This document shows positions 33,620 through 41,020 of a stretch of DNA of 64,000 nucleotides, in pieces; position 1 is the first letter of the stretch, and the number at the start of each line of letters is the position of its first letter. The DNA lies in the NCBI RefSeq assembly GCF_900114315.1, contig NZ_FOSQ01000001.1:846202-910201 (forward strand), read 5' to 3'. This DNA comes from Falsiroseomonas stagni DSM 19981 (GTDB lineage Bacteria > Pseudomonadota > Alphaproteobacteria > Acetobacterales > Acetobacteraceae). The notes beneath the pieces were generated by a model. The model was not told where the DNA came from, searched no databases, and saw nothing but the letters and a program-made list of their open reading frames with translations. The position numbers and the translations under genes were made by a program.

Positions 33620-34499
33620 AGGGCGCGTTGCCGCGCGGGCCGCAGTGAGGCGGCTGCTGCCCCGCCTGCTGCTGGGCCTGCCCGCGGTGGCGCTGCTGAC
33701 GCTGTTCTTCGTGCTGCCCTATGTCGAGATGGTGGCGATGAGCTTCCGGGCCCCGGCCTTCGGCCAGCCCTTCGGCAGCGGCCATACGCTGATGCATTAC
33801 GGCCGCGCGCTGGGCGACCCGATCTATACCGGCGCCCTGTTGCGCAGCCTGCTGACGGGGGCGCTCATCACGGCGCTCTGCCTGGTGATCTCCTTCCCGC
33901 TGGCGCTGCATCTCTCCCGCCTCCAGGGGCGATGGCATGTGGTGTTCTATGCCTGCATCGTGTCGCCGCTGCTGATCGGCGTGCTGGTGCGCAATTTCGG
34001 CTGGATGGTACTGGTGGCGGTGGATGGGCCGTTCAACCGCTGGCTGCTGGCGGCGGGGCTGATCGAGCGCCCGTTCCGCGTGCTGTTCACCCAGGGCCTG
34101 GTGGTGATGGCGCTGGTGCATGTCTTCACGCCCTTCATGGTGCTGCCCATCGCGACGGCGCTGCGCAATGTCCGGCCGGAGTTGCGCGATGCCTCGGCCT
34201 CGCTCGGCGCGGGGGGGTGGGAGACGTTCCGGCGCGTGACGCTGCCGCTGTCCTTCCCCGGCGTGCAGGCGGGCGTCACGCTGGTCTTCGTGCTGTCCGT
34301 CGCCGCCTATGTGACGCCGGCGCTGCTGGGCGGGCAGGGCATCGCCTACATGCCGGCGGTGGTGGTGCGCGAATTGATCGGGTCCTTCGCCTGGCCCTTC
34401 GGCGCGGCGCTGGCCGTCATCATGGCAGCATCCACGCTGGCGGTCGTCACGGTCTTCACCCTGGCCACGCACCGGCTGGCGGAACGGACGCGCGGATGA
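33606..34499 (+). CDS. ABC transporter permease (PotB-like)
   Basis: Inner-membrane permease of 297 aa from the ATG at 33606, overlapping the ATPase gene by 14 bp. A GTG at 33645 (VRRLLPRLLLGLP...) is a plausible alternative and would start closer to the first membrane helix. Six helices are predicted. The EAA loop reads DASASLGAGGWETFRRVTLP, where the ATPase docks. The last helix is followed by a short polar tail. It pairs with the permease at 34496-35272, the stop/start overlapping. Confidence 0.92.
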   Translation: MSCHEGRVAARAAVRRLLPRLLLGLPAVALLTLFFVLPYVEMVAMSFRAPAFGQPFGSGHTLMHYGRALGDPIYTGALLRSLLTGALITALCLVISFPLALHLSRLQGRWHVVFYACIVSPLLIGVLVRNFGWMVLVAVDGPFNRWLLAAGLIERPFRVLFTQGLVVMALVHVFTPFMVLPIATALRNVRPELRDASASLGAGGWETFRRVTLPLSFPGVQAGVTLVFVLSVAAYVTPALLGGQGIAYMPAVVVRELIGSFAWPFGAALAVIMAASTLAVVTVFTLATHRLAERTRG

Positions 34500-35272
34500 T
34501 GCGGGCGCTTTCCGCCGCCGTGCTCGGCGTGATCTACGCCTTCCTGCTGCTGCCGCTGGTGGCGGTGGTGGCGGCGTCGCTGACGGCGGGCGAATTGATG
34601 CGCGTGCCGCCGCAGGGGCTGTCGCTGAAATGGTTCGCCCGCTTCCTGGCGAGCGAGACCTTCCGGGAGGCGCTGCTGCTGTCGCTGCAGGTCGCGGTGA
34701 CGACGGTGGTGGTGACGGTGGTGCTGGCGACGCTGGCGGCGCTGTGCCACCGCGCGCTGTCGCGCCGCCTGGCCGCCACCTACCGCGTGGCGATGACGCT
34801 GCCGCTGCTGCTGCCCGAATTGCTGACGGCGATCGGGCTGCTGTTCTTCCTGAACGGCCTGGGGCTGGGCAAGACGCTGACGGGGCTGCAGATCGCGCAT
34901 GTCGTCATCGCCTTCCCCTTCGCCTTCCTCGCCATCGTGGCGGCGCTGGAACAGGTGGACCCGGCGATGGAGGAGGCTTCCGCCAGCCTCGGCGCCGGCG
35001 GGTTCGGCACCTTCCGGCGCGTGCTGCTGCCGCTGATCCGCCCGGGGATGCTGACGGGGGGGCTCTTCGCCTTCATCGTCAGCTTCGACATGTTCACCAT
35101 TTCCCTGCTGCTGAAGCCGGTTGGCGGGAACACGCTGCCGCTCGCGCTGTTCGACTTCCTGACCTACGATTTCGACCCCACGGCGGCCGCGGCGGCGACG
35201 CTGTCCGTTATCGCGGCCGTGATCGGGGTGCTGGCGATCGAGCGCATGGTGGGGCTGAAGCGCGCCTTCTGA
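34496..35272 (+). CDS. ABC transporter permease (PotC-like)
   Basis: Second permease of the importer, 258 aa; six helices, starting at LSAAVLGVIYAFLLLPLVAV. The EAA loop is MEEASASLGAGGFGTFRRVL followed by LPLIRPGMLTG. The start (ATGATG) overlaps the stop of the previous gene by 4 bp. It completes the four-component importer. Next is the isochorismatase gene, 72 bp on, separated by a good ribosome-binding site. Confidence 0.92.
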   Translation: MMRALSAAVLGVIYAFLLLPLVAVVAASLTAGELMRVPPQGLSLKWFARFLASETFREALLLSLQVAVTTVVVTVVLATLAALCHRALSRRLAATYRVAMTLPLLLPELLTAIGLLFFLNGLGLGKTLTGLQIAHVVIAFPFAFLAIVAALEQVDPAMEEASASLGAGGFGTFRRVLLPLIRPGMLTGGLFAFIVSFDMFTISLLLKPVGGNTLPLALFDFLTYDFDPTAAAAATLSVIAAVIGVLAIERMVGLKRAF

Positions 35273-35344
35273 CGACCAAACCCACGACTTCACGCGCCGC
35301 CGCGCTGGGTTATGCTGTCCCCAATCAACCAAGGGGGACGTGCC

Positions 35345-36046
35345 ATGGCGGAAGACCTGGAAAAGCTCGCGAAATGGCGGGGCTTCGTGCCGGATGAGGA
35401 ACTGGAGACCTATCGCAAGGGCGGTTTCGCGCGGCGCATCGGGATCGGTCGCCGACCGGCGCTGCTGAACATCGATACCACCTACATGTTCGTCGATCCC
35501 GCCTATTCGCAATGCGGGCGGGAGATGCCGGAACTGCTGGCGTCCCTGACGCGGCTGACGGCACTGTTCCGCAAGCTGGACCTGCCGATCTACTATTCGC
35601 GGCGCGACGACCGCACCCATCCCAGCTATCGCGGCATCTGGAACCTCAAGCTCGGCACCGCCGGAGATTACCAATACAGCCGCGATCCCCGCGCCGATGA
35701 ATGGCCGGAGGCCTATGCACCGCGGGAGCAGGACCGGGTCGTGATGAAGAACAAGCCGTCCTGCTTCTTCGCGACGCCGCTGGAGGCGTTCCTGCGCTAC
35801 GACGAGGTCGATACCGTCATCATCTGCGGCATCAGCACCTCCGGCTGCGTCCGCGCGGGGGCGATGGACGCCTTCTCCCACAATTTCCGCACGGTGCTGG
35901 TGGAGGATGCCTGCGGGGATCGCAGCCCGAGCGCGCATCGCGCCAATCTTTTTGATCTCGACATGAAATTCGCGGATGTCGAGAGCCTGGACTATGTGGA
36001 GCGGGAGCTGACGGCGCGGTTCGCGCTGCCCCGCGCGGCGGAGTGA
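35345..36046 (+). CDS. Isochorismatase-family hydrolase (N-carbamoylsarcosine-amidase-like)
   Basis: Cysteine hydrolase of 233 aa. The likely catalytic triad is Asp44 (LLNIDTTYMFVDP), Lys137 (VMKNKPSCFFATPLEAFL) and Cys168 (ICGISTSGCVRAGAMDAFS). The spacing and STSGCVRA motif match the amidohydrolase branch that acts on N-carbamoyl compounds and ureides. The ATG at 35345 has AAGGGGGA 8-10 nt upstream. Its position after a polyamine-type importer and an Fe(II)/2OG oxygenase suggests breakdown of an imported nitrogen compound; the substrate is not defined. Confidence 0.88.
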   Translation: MAEDLEKLAKWRGFVPDEELETYRKGGFARRIGIGRRPALLNIDTTYMFVDPAYSQCGREMPELLASLTRLTALFRKLDLPIYYSRRDDRTHPSYRGIWNLKLGTAGDYQYSRDPRADEWPEAYAPREQDRVVMKNKPSCFFATPLEAFLRYDEVDTVIICGISTSGCVRAGAMDAFSHNFRTVLVEDACGDRSPSAHRANLFDLDMKFADVESLDYVERELTARFALPRAAE

Positions 36047-36077
36047 TGGCAGCGGGTGGCGCCGGGCCGCGCCGCTG

Positions 36078-36545
36078 ATGATGCCCCACGAGGGCGGCGG
36101 CGGCGGCCGCGGCGGGCTGTTCGCGCTGTCCTATGTCAGCCGCGCGGTGGAACCTGACAGCGGCAGTCTGCATCGCGTGGCGCGGGAGATCGCGGAACAT
36201 GCCGGCGCCCGCAACGGGAGTGTTTGCCTCACCGGGGCGCTCTGCCTTGGTGACGGATGCTTCGCGCAGGTGCTGGAAGGCCCGGGCCCCGCGGTGCTGG
36301 ACACTTTCGACCGCATCCTGCTGGACCCGCGGCACCGGGATGTGCGGCTGCTGGAATTCGTCCCCATCGCATCCCGCCGCTTCGCGGGACGGAGCATGGC
36401 GTTCTCCGGCGAATTGGCGCCCGGCATCCTGGCCGGTGCCGCGGTGGAGCACCGGTTGATGGAACGCCTGGGCCGCGGCAGCGTGGCGCACCAGGCGCAG
36501 GTGATCGCCACCGCGATGGAGGCAGGCCTGCGCCCGATCGCCTGA
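36078..36545 (+). CDS. BLUF-domain protein
   Basis: Protein of 155 aa with a BLUF (FAD blue-light sensor) domain. Residues aligned to the flavin network are Tyr19 (ALSYVSRA), Asn46 (ARNGSVCLTGAL), Gln64 (CFAQVLEGP) and Met107. Spacing from Asn46 to Gln64 (18) and to Met107 (61) equals that of AppA. At the position of the semi-conserved Trp, FAGRSMAF has Arg105. An N-terminal Gly-rich tail precedes the domain and a short helix follows from about 118. It is a stand-alone short BLUF without an output domain, so it would act through a partner. It converges with the nitrile hydratase gene, 2 bp apart. Confidence 0.85.
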   Translation: MMPHEGGGGGRGGLFALSYVSRAVEPDSGSLHRVAREIAEHAGARNGSVCLTGALCLGDGCFAQVLEGPGPAVLDTFDRILLDPRHRDVRLLEFVPIASRRFAGRSMAFSGELAPGILAGAAVEHRLMERLGRGSVAHQAQVIATAMEAGLRPIA

Positions 36546-36547
36546 TC

Positions 36548-37561
36548 TCAGGGCGCGCGCGCGGTGGTGACGCCGATCATCGAATCCCGGGTCACGAGCG
36601 TGGCGAGGCGCGTCTCCTCCCAGCCCTCCGTGCCCGCCGGACGGGCGGGGATGACGAGGTAGCGGAGCTCCGCATTGCTGTCATGGACGCGCAACTCCGT
36701 GCCCGGCGGCAGTTCCGTGCCGAATTCGCGGAGGATGCCGCGGGGGTCCCGCACCGCGCGGGCGCGGTAGGCGCGGCTTTTGTACCAGGCGGGCGGGCGG
36801 CCGATGATGGTGCGGGGGTAGCAGGAGCAGAGCGTGCAGACGACGAGGTGATGGCGATCCGCGGTGTTGAACAGCGCCGCCAGCTTCGTCCCCGCCGCGT
36901 CCAGCCCCAACTCCTTCACCGCCGCCGGCGCATCCGCCGCCAGCCGCGCGGCGAAATCCGCATCAACCCAGGCGCGCGCCACCACCGCGGCGCCGTCATG
37001 CGGGCTGCGGGCATCCATCCGCTCGATCTCCGCGCGGATTTCCTCCGGTGTCAGCACGCCCTTGGCGACGATGAGGTTGCGGACCGCCATGCCGCGGAGA
37101 CGCAGGGGGGAGAGCACCGTCTCCCCGGCATCGTGATCCGCCTGGTAGGGATGATCGTCGTCATGGTCATGGTCATGGTCGTGGTCATGGTCGTGGTCAT
37201 GACCATGGTGGTGCCCGGCGGCCTCGTCCTCCACGCGGTCGAGCCCCTCGGCGCGCAGCCGCGCCTCCTCCGCCTCCAGCGCCGCGATCGTCAGCGTGCC
37301 TTTCTCCAGCAGCAGGGATGAGAAGGCGAGGATCCAGCGTTCGTAGTATGGCATCGCCCAGTAGGTGGCGTCATCGAGCTGTTCCTGCACGCGCCGGCTC
37401 TCATCGGTGGTGAAGAGCCGCCGCCTGCCGTCGGCCAGCAGCATGCGGATGGCGTCCGCCTCGCGCTCCCAATGCGCGGCCTCATGCTCCTCCCGCTCCA
37501 CCGGGCCGTCGTAGCGGCCGCCGGCATCGTGCGGCGGATGGGTGGGGGGCAGGTCGTGCAT
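36548..37561 (-). CDS. Fused nitrile hydratase: beta N-terminal half plus cobalt-type alpha subunit
   Basis: Protein of 337 aa; start ATG 37561 with GAGGAA 8 nt upstream. Residues 1-115 resemble the N-terminal half of the nitrile hydratase beta subunit (EEHEAAHWEREADAIRMLLA, YYERWILAFSSLLLEKGTLT). Residues 117-144 are a His/Asp tract (HHHGHDHDHDHDHDHDHDDD, then HPYQADHD). Residues 150-337 are a complete alpha subunit with metal motif VVCTLCSCYP (Cys242, 245, 247) and C-terminal RPAGTEG...LVTRDSMIG. CTLCSC marks the cobalt-type. The C-terminal SH3-like half of beta, with its catalytic arginine, is absent from the window, as is an activator gene. It would hydrate nitriles to amides, or hydrolyse thiocyanate, if the missing half is supplied. 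Confidence 0.85.
   Translation of the reverse strand: MHDLPPTHPPHDAGGRYDGPVEREEHEAAHWEREADAIRMLLADGRRRLFTTDESRRVQEQLDDATYWAMPYYERWILAFSSLLLEKGTLTIAALEAEEARLRAEGLDRVEDEAAGHHHGHDHDHDHDHDHDHDDDHPYQADHDAGETVLSPLRLRGMAVRNLIVAKGVLTPEEIRAEIERMDARSPHDGAAVVARAWVDADFAARLAADAPAAVKELGLDAAGTKLAALFNTADRHHLVVCTLCSCYPRTIIGRPPAWYKSRAYRARAVRDPRGILREFGTELPPGTELRVHDSNAELRYLVIPARPAGTEGWEETRLATLVTRDSMIGVTTARAP
37160..37206 (-). repeat. 6-bp tandem repeat encoding the His-Asp linker
   Basis: On the plus strand CATGGT/CGTGGT units repeat about seven times, giving alternating His and Asp codons (CAT/CAC and GAC) on the minus strand. Such arrays can gain or lose units by slippage without frameshift. Third-base changes show it is not a single recent expansion. 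Confidence 0.8.
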
Positions 37562-37677
37562 GGCGGCGTTCCTCGGTGCTTGGGCGCAGGCTATCGGCGC
37601 GGACGCATCGCCGGAAGCCTCGACAGGCGGCGCGACACAGACGAGCATCCGGGCAACGACAACGGGAGAACGAACCA

Positions 37678-38655
37678 ATGCTTCGCCGCGTGCTGCTTGC
37701 CGCCCCCGCCCTGCTGGCCCTGCCGGGCATCGCCCGTGCCCAGGCCTGGCCGCAGCGCGACCTTCGCCTGATCGTGCCCTTTCCGCCGGGCGGCACCACG
37801 GATGTGGTCGCGCGCATGCTGGCGGGCGCGATGCGGGAGAGGATCGGCCGCGCCGTGGTGGTGGAGAACCAGCCGGGCGCGGGCAGCACCACGGCCGCCG
37901 GGCGATTCGCACGCGAAGCGGATGACCATGCGCTGTTCCTGTCGCAGATCGCGTCCCACGCGATCGGCCCCGCGCTGTTCCCCAACCTGCCCTACGACCC
38001 CGAGCGTGATTTCCGCGCGGTGACGCTGGTGGTGACGGTGCCGAATGTCTGGGTGGCGAATGCGCGCAACGTGCCGGGCGGCGATGTGCGCGCCCTGCTG
38101 CGCGATGCCCGCGCGCGGCCGATGATCCGCACCTTCGCCTCCGCCGGCAACGGCACCTCGACCCACCTGACCGGGGAGCTGATCGCGCAATTGGCGCGCG
38201 CGCCGATGCAGCATGTGCCCTATCGCGGCGCCGGGCCCGGCATGGCGGCGGTGATGGGCGGGGAGGTCGATACCTTCATCGACAACCTGCCCACCGCCAT
38301 CCCGCAGATCCGCGCCGGCACGGTGGTGGCGCTGGCGGTGACATCGCGGGCGCGGCTGCCGGACCTGCCCGATGTGCCGGCGCTGTCCGAACTGGGTGAG
38401 GAATTCGGCCTGGCGGGCTTCGAGGCGGAAGCCTGGTTCGGCCTGCACGCCCATCGCAGCGCGCCGGATGCGGTGGTGGACAGCATGGCGGATGCCGCCC
38501 GCGCGGCGCTGGCCGATCCGGGCTTCGTACGGCAACTGGCGGAGCGCGGCACGCAGGCCCGGGGCGGCCCGCCGGCCGACTATGCCGCGCTGGTGGCGGC
38601 GGAGCGCATCCGCTGGCGGGACGTGGTGCGCCAAGGGAACATCCGGGCCGATTGA
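37678..38655 (+). CDS. Bug/TctC-family tripartite tricarboxylate transporter receptor
   Basis: Periplasmic binding protein of 325 aa. The signal peptide MLRRVLLAAPALLALPGIARA precedes the standard opening WPQRDLRLIVPFPPGGTTDV followed by VARMLAGAMRERIG. Later marks are VVVENQPGAGSTTAAGRFAR and the PYDPERDFRAVTL loop, and the QHVPYRGAGPGMAAVMGGEV strand. This family is greatly expanded in Acetobacteraceae and betaproteobacteria; members bind carboxylates but most ligands are unknown. Start ATG 37678 with GGGAGAACG upstream. TctA/TctB membrane genes are not adjacent. Confidence 0.93.
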   Translation: MLRRVLLAAPALLALPGIARAQAWPQRDLRLIVPFPPGGTTDVVARMLAGAMRERIGRAVVVENQPGAGSTTAAGRFAREADDHALFLSQIASHAIGPALFPNLPYDPERDFRAVTLVVTVPNVWVANARNVPGGDVRALLRDARARPMIRTFASAGNGTSTHLTGELIAQLARAPMQHVPYRGAGPGMAAVMGGEVDTFIDNLPTAIPQIRAGTVVALAVTSRARLPDLPDVPALSELGEEFGLAGFEAEAWFGLHAHRSAPDAVVDSMADAARAALADPGFVRQLAERGTQARGGPPADYAALVAAERIRWRDVVRQGNIRAD

Positions 38656-38709
38656 CCGCGTGGGGCCGCGCGGCCCATGAGGGTGGTTCACCACCGGGGG
38701 CCGCGCGCC

Positions 38710-39036
38710 ATGACCAAGGAAGAACTCACGGCCTGGGCGCTGTCCAATGGCTGGACGATGATGGCGGGCATGCCGAGCCTGACCAAGCCGCGATCGCCCA
38801 AGGAAGCGATCGTGCGCCTCGTCCTCAAGGCGACGGTGGTGAATGTCGAGGTGAAGAAGCCCGCGGGTAAGTGGGAGAAGATGACGGGCGCCGCCTATGG
38901 CGACGTGCATCCGGACCCCGATACCGGCCTGCCGAAGGGCCTCGGCCTCGATACCATCACCGGCTTCACCATGCTGATGCAGGAGAACCGGGACCGGATG
39001 GTCTTCGCGAAGATGACCGGCAAGCCCGCTTTCTGA
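38710..39036 (+). CDS. Conserved small hypothetical protein
   Basis: Protein of 108 aa from the ATG at 38710; a longer frame begins at 38677. The sequence opens TKEELTAWALSNGWTMMAGM, a winged-helix-like start, followed by a basic patch (PRSPKEAIVRLVLKATVV), and a Gly-rich central part. It contains no signal peptide or membrane helix. I do not recognise the family. It sits between the Bug receptor and a DUF3126 gene on the same strand. Confidence 0.75.
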   Translation: MTKEELTAWALSNGWTMMAGMPSLTKPRSPKEAIVRLVLKATVVNVEVKKPAGKWEKMTGAAYGDVHPDPDTGLPKGLGLDTITGFTMLMQENRDRMVFAKMTGKPAF

Positions 39037-39132
39037 ACGCTGCTTAACCTTCCCGCGGCGGCGGCTGCCTCGACCGGCGGCGTTCGGCGGTGCATAGGGG
39101 CGCCCGATCGCTGTCATGGGAGTGTTACCGGG

Positions 39133-39381
39133 ATGAAGCCGACCGAAATCGCGCGCGTGCAGGCCTATCTGCGCCGCATCCTGGGTTCGGACCGGATCAC
39201 GCTGATCGCCCCGCCCCGGGCGGGCCTGACGGTGGAGGTCGCGGTGGAGGGCGAGGTGATCGGCACCGTCCACCGCGATGACGAGGAGGGCGAGGTCTCC
39301 TACGCCGTCACGCTGAGCATTCTTGAGGAAGACCTGCCGCCGGCGCCTGCCGCCGCGCCCGCGCCGCGCGGGCGCAAGTAG
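39133..39381 (+). CDS. DUF3126 family protein
   Basis: Small acidic cytosolic protein of 82 aa that matches DUF3126, a family found in alphaproteobacteria: KPTEIARVQAYLRRILGSD, then VEGEVIGTVHRDDEEGEVSY and the SILEEDLP end, followed by a Pro/Ala tail. Function is unknown. RBS is GGGAGTG upstream. The stop lies 7 bp from the converging MFS gene. Confidence 0.88.
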   Translation: MKPTEIARVQAYLRRILGSDRITLIAPPRAGLTVEVAVEGEVIGTVHRDDEEGEVSYAVTLSILEEDLPPAPAAAPAPRGRK

Positions 39382-39388
39382 TCGCCCT

Positions 39389-40621
39389 TCAGGCGGTGGC
39401 CCTGCTGGGCCACCGCCGGAGCGACCAGAAGCAGGCCGCGCCCGCCGCATAGGCGGCGATGGAAAGCAGGAAGGCGAGCCGGTAGCTGCCCGACAGGTCG
39501 AAGACCAGGCCGGCGCCCCAGGACCCCAGCGCCGCGCCCAGCCCCGACCCCACGGTGATGACGCCGAGGATGGTGCCGAGCCTCGGGCCCGGGAACAGGT
39601 CCGCCGTCTTGGCGGTGATGGCCGGGCCCCGCGCGCCCCAGGTCAGCCCGAACAGCACGGCGTGCAGCCAGAGCAGCGCATGGTCGCCCGGCCCGGTAAT
39701 GGCCAGCGCGCAGAGGCAGCCGATGATGGAAATGCCGTAGGCCAGCAGGGCCGACATCTCCCGCCCGATATGGTCGGACAGCGTGCCGGTCAGGATCACG
39801 CCGGGCAGCGCCAGGAAGGCGCCGGCACCCAGGACGCCCGCGGCATAAAGCGGGTCGAACCCCGCATCCACCGCGAAGGCGATCTGGTGGAGGGAGACGA
39901 GGAAGCTGCCGACGCTGGTCAGCATGTAGACCAGGAACAGCACCCAGAAGCGCCGCGTGCGCACGGCCGCGGCCAGGGTCCATTGCGGCCCGGTGGCGGC
40001 GGGCGGCGCCGGCGCTGCGCCATCCGTGGCGGGCGGCTTGCGGCGGAACAGCGCGGCCAGCGGCAGGGTGACGGCAGCCAGCGCCGCGGCCTCCACCAGC
40101 GTTGCCATCCGCCAGCCGATGCCGCTGATCAGCATCTGCGCGACGGGGGCGGAGACGGCGCGGCCGAAGGCATTGGCGGATTGCAGGACGGAGATGGACA
40201 TCCCTCGCCGCCCCGGGAACAGCCCGGCCACCAGGGGGACGAAGACCAGCAGGCCGAGGCAATTGGCGCCGACCGTCATCACCACGCCATACAGCAGCAC
40301 CACCTGCCACAGCGCCCCGGCCTGGGAGGTGCCGATGAGGCCCGTCATCAGCAGGCCCGATCCCAGCAGCACCATGCGGGACGGGCCGATCCGGTCCACC
40401 AGGTAGCCAACCAGGGGCGAACTGAGCCCGGCGACGAGCTGCGCGACGGAATAGGCCAGGCTGGCTTCCGCCCGCGTCCAGCCGAATTCCGCGATGAAGG
40501 CCAGCAGGAAGACGGTGTAGGCGTGCATCAGGCTGGCGCCGATGCTGAAGGCCAGGAAGGCGCCCCCCAGCATGATCCACGCGTGGTTGCTCGGTCGGTC
40601 GCGCGGCGCGGGGGATGGCAT
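39389..40621 (-). CDS. MFS transporter
   Basis: Major facilitator protein of 410 aa with 12 helices, of the oxalate/formate antiporter or monocarboxylate-like type. The A-motif between helices 2 and 3 is PLVGYLVDRIGPSRMV, and the second half repeats it as TLSDHIGREMSALLAYG. It starts at the ATG at 40621; the GTG directly before is an alternative. The C-terminal end RRWPSRATA is encoded by the stem of a perfect hairpin shared with the converging DUF3126 gene. The substrate is unknown. Confidence 0.9.
   Translation of the reverse strand: MPSPAPRDRPSNHAWIMLGGAFLAFSIGASLMHAYTVFLLAFIAEFGWTRAEASLAYSVAQLVAGLSSPLVGYLVDRIGPSRMVLLGSGLLMTGLIGTSQAGALWQVVLLYGVVMTVGANCLGLLVFVPLVAGLFPGRRGMSISVLQSANAFGRAVSAPVAQMLISGIGWRMATLVEAAALAAVTLPLAALFRRKPPATDGAAPAPPAATGPQWTLAAAVRTRRFWVLFLVYMLTSVGSFLVSLHQIAFAVDAGFDPLYAAGVLGAGAFLALPGVILTGTLSDHIGREMSALLAYGISIIGCLCALAITGPGDHALLWLHAVLFGLTWGARGPAITAKTADLFPGPRLGTILGVITVGSGLGAALGSWGAGLVFDLSGSYRLAFLLSIAAYAAGAACFWSLRRWPSRATA
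39392..39417. terminator. Hairpin overlapping the 3' end of the MFS gene
   Basis: Perfect 11-bp stem GGCGGTGGCCC / GGGCCACCGCC with loop TGCT. It starts 11 bp after the DUF3126 stop on the plus strand, but lies within the last codons of the minus-strand MFS gene. It can end plus-strand transcripts; it is not followed by a T-run. Confidence 0.65.
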
Positions 40622-40660
40622 CACCCCGGATGCTAGGGGTGCTCCGCGAGCCGGCGCAAT

Positions 40661-40984
40661 TCAGCGGTACGGGTAGCCGCCCCGCGGCTGGCGCGGGTCG
40701 ATCAGGATCTGCGGCTGGAAGGGCATGGGCGACATCTGCTGGTTGGGCAGGGTGGGCGCGGCCAGGGCCTCGCCGCAGGAGGGGCGGAGGATGCCGCAAT
40801 CCCAGCGGTGGCCGGATTGGACGCCGGTGATGCTGCCGCCACGCTCATACCGGCATTCGCACAGCTTGCCCGACATGCAGGCGACCGTGCCCGCGCGCTG
40901 CGGCCCGCAGGCCGGGGGCTGCTGGGCGATGGCGGGCAGGGACGACGCGGCCAGGGCGAGAAGCACGGACAATGCGCGGATCAT
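40661..40984 (-). CDS. Small secreted cysteine-rich hypothetical protein
   Basis: Secreted protein of 107 aa. The signal peptide MIRALSVLLALAASSLPAIA ends before QQPPACGPQ. Six cysteines fall between residues 27 and 71 (CGPQRAGTVACMSGKLCECR ... WDCGILRPSC), consistent with a small disulfide-rich fold. The C-terminal third is Pro-rich and probably disordered. I recognise no family. The ATG at 40984 is preferred to GTG at 40993. The gene lies 36 bp before the end of the DsbD/ScsB-like gene, which could assist its disulfides. Confidence 0.72.
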   Translation of the reverse strand: MIRALSVLLALAASSLPAIAQQPPACGPQRAGTVACMSGKLCECRYERGGSITGVQSGHRWDCGILRPSCGEALAAPTLPNQQMSPMPFQPQILIDPRQPRGGYPYR

Positions 40985-41020
40985 GCGCCGCACCCTGCGC
41001 GGGAGGCATGACCGGAGTGT

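Noticed and set aside
37160-37206. Repeat array as a CRISPR
   Set aside because: Units are 6 bp without spacers and encode an in-frame His-Asp tract.
37591-39450. 619-aa minus-strand ORF opposite the Bug receptor
   Set aside because: Antisense shadow; the plus-strand gene has a signal peptide, RBS and family motifs.
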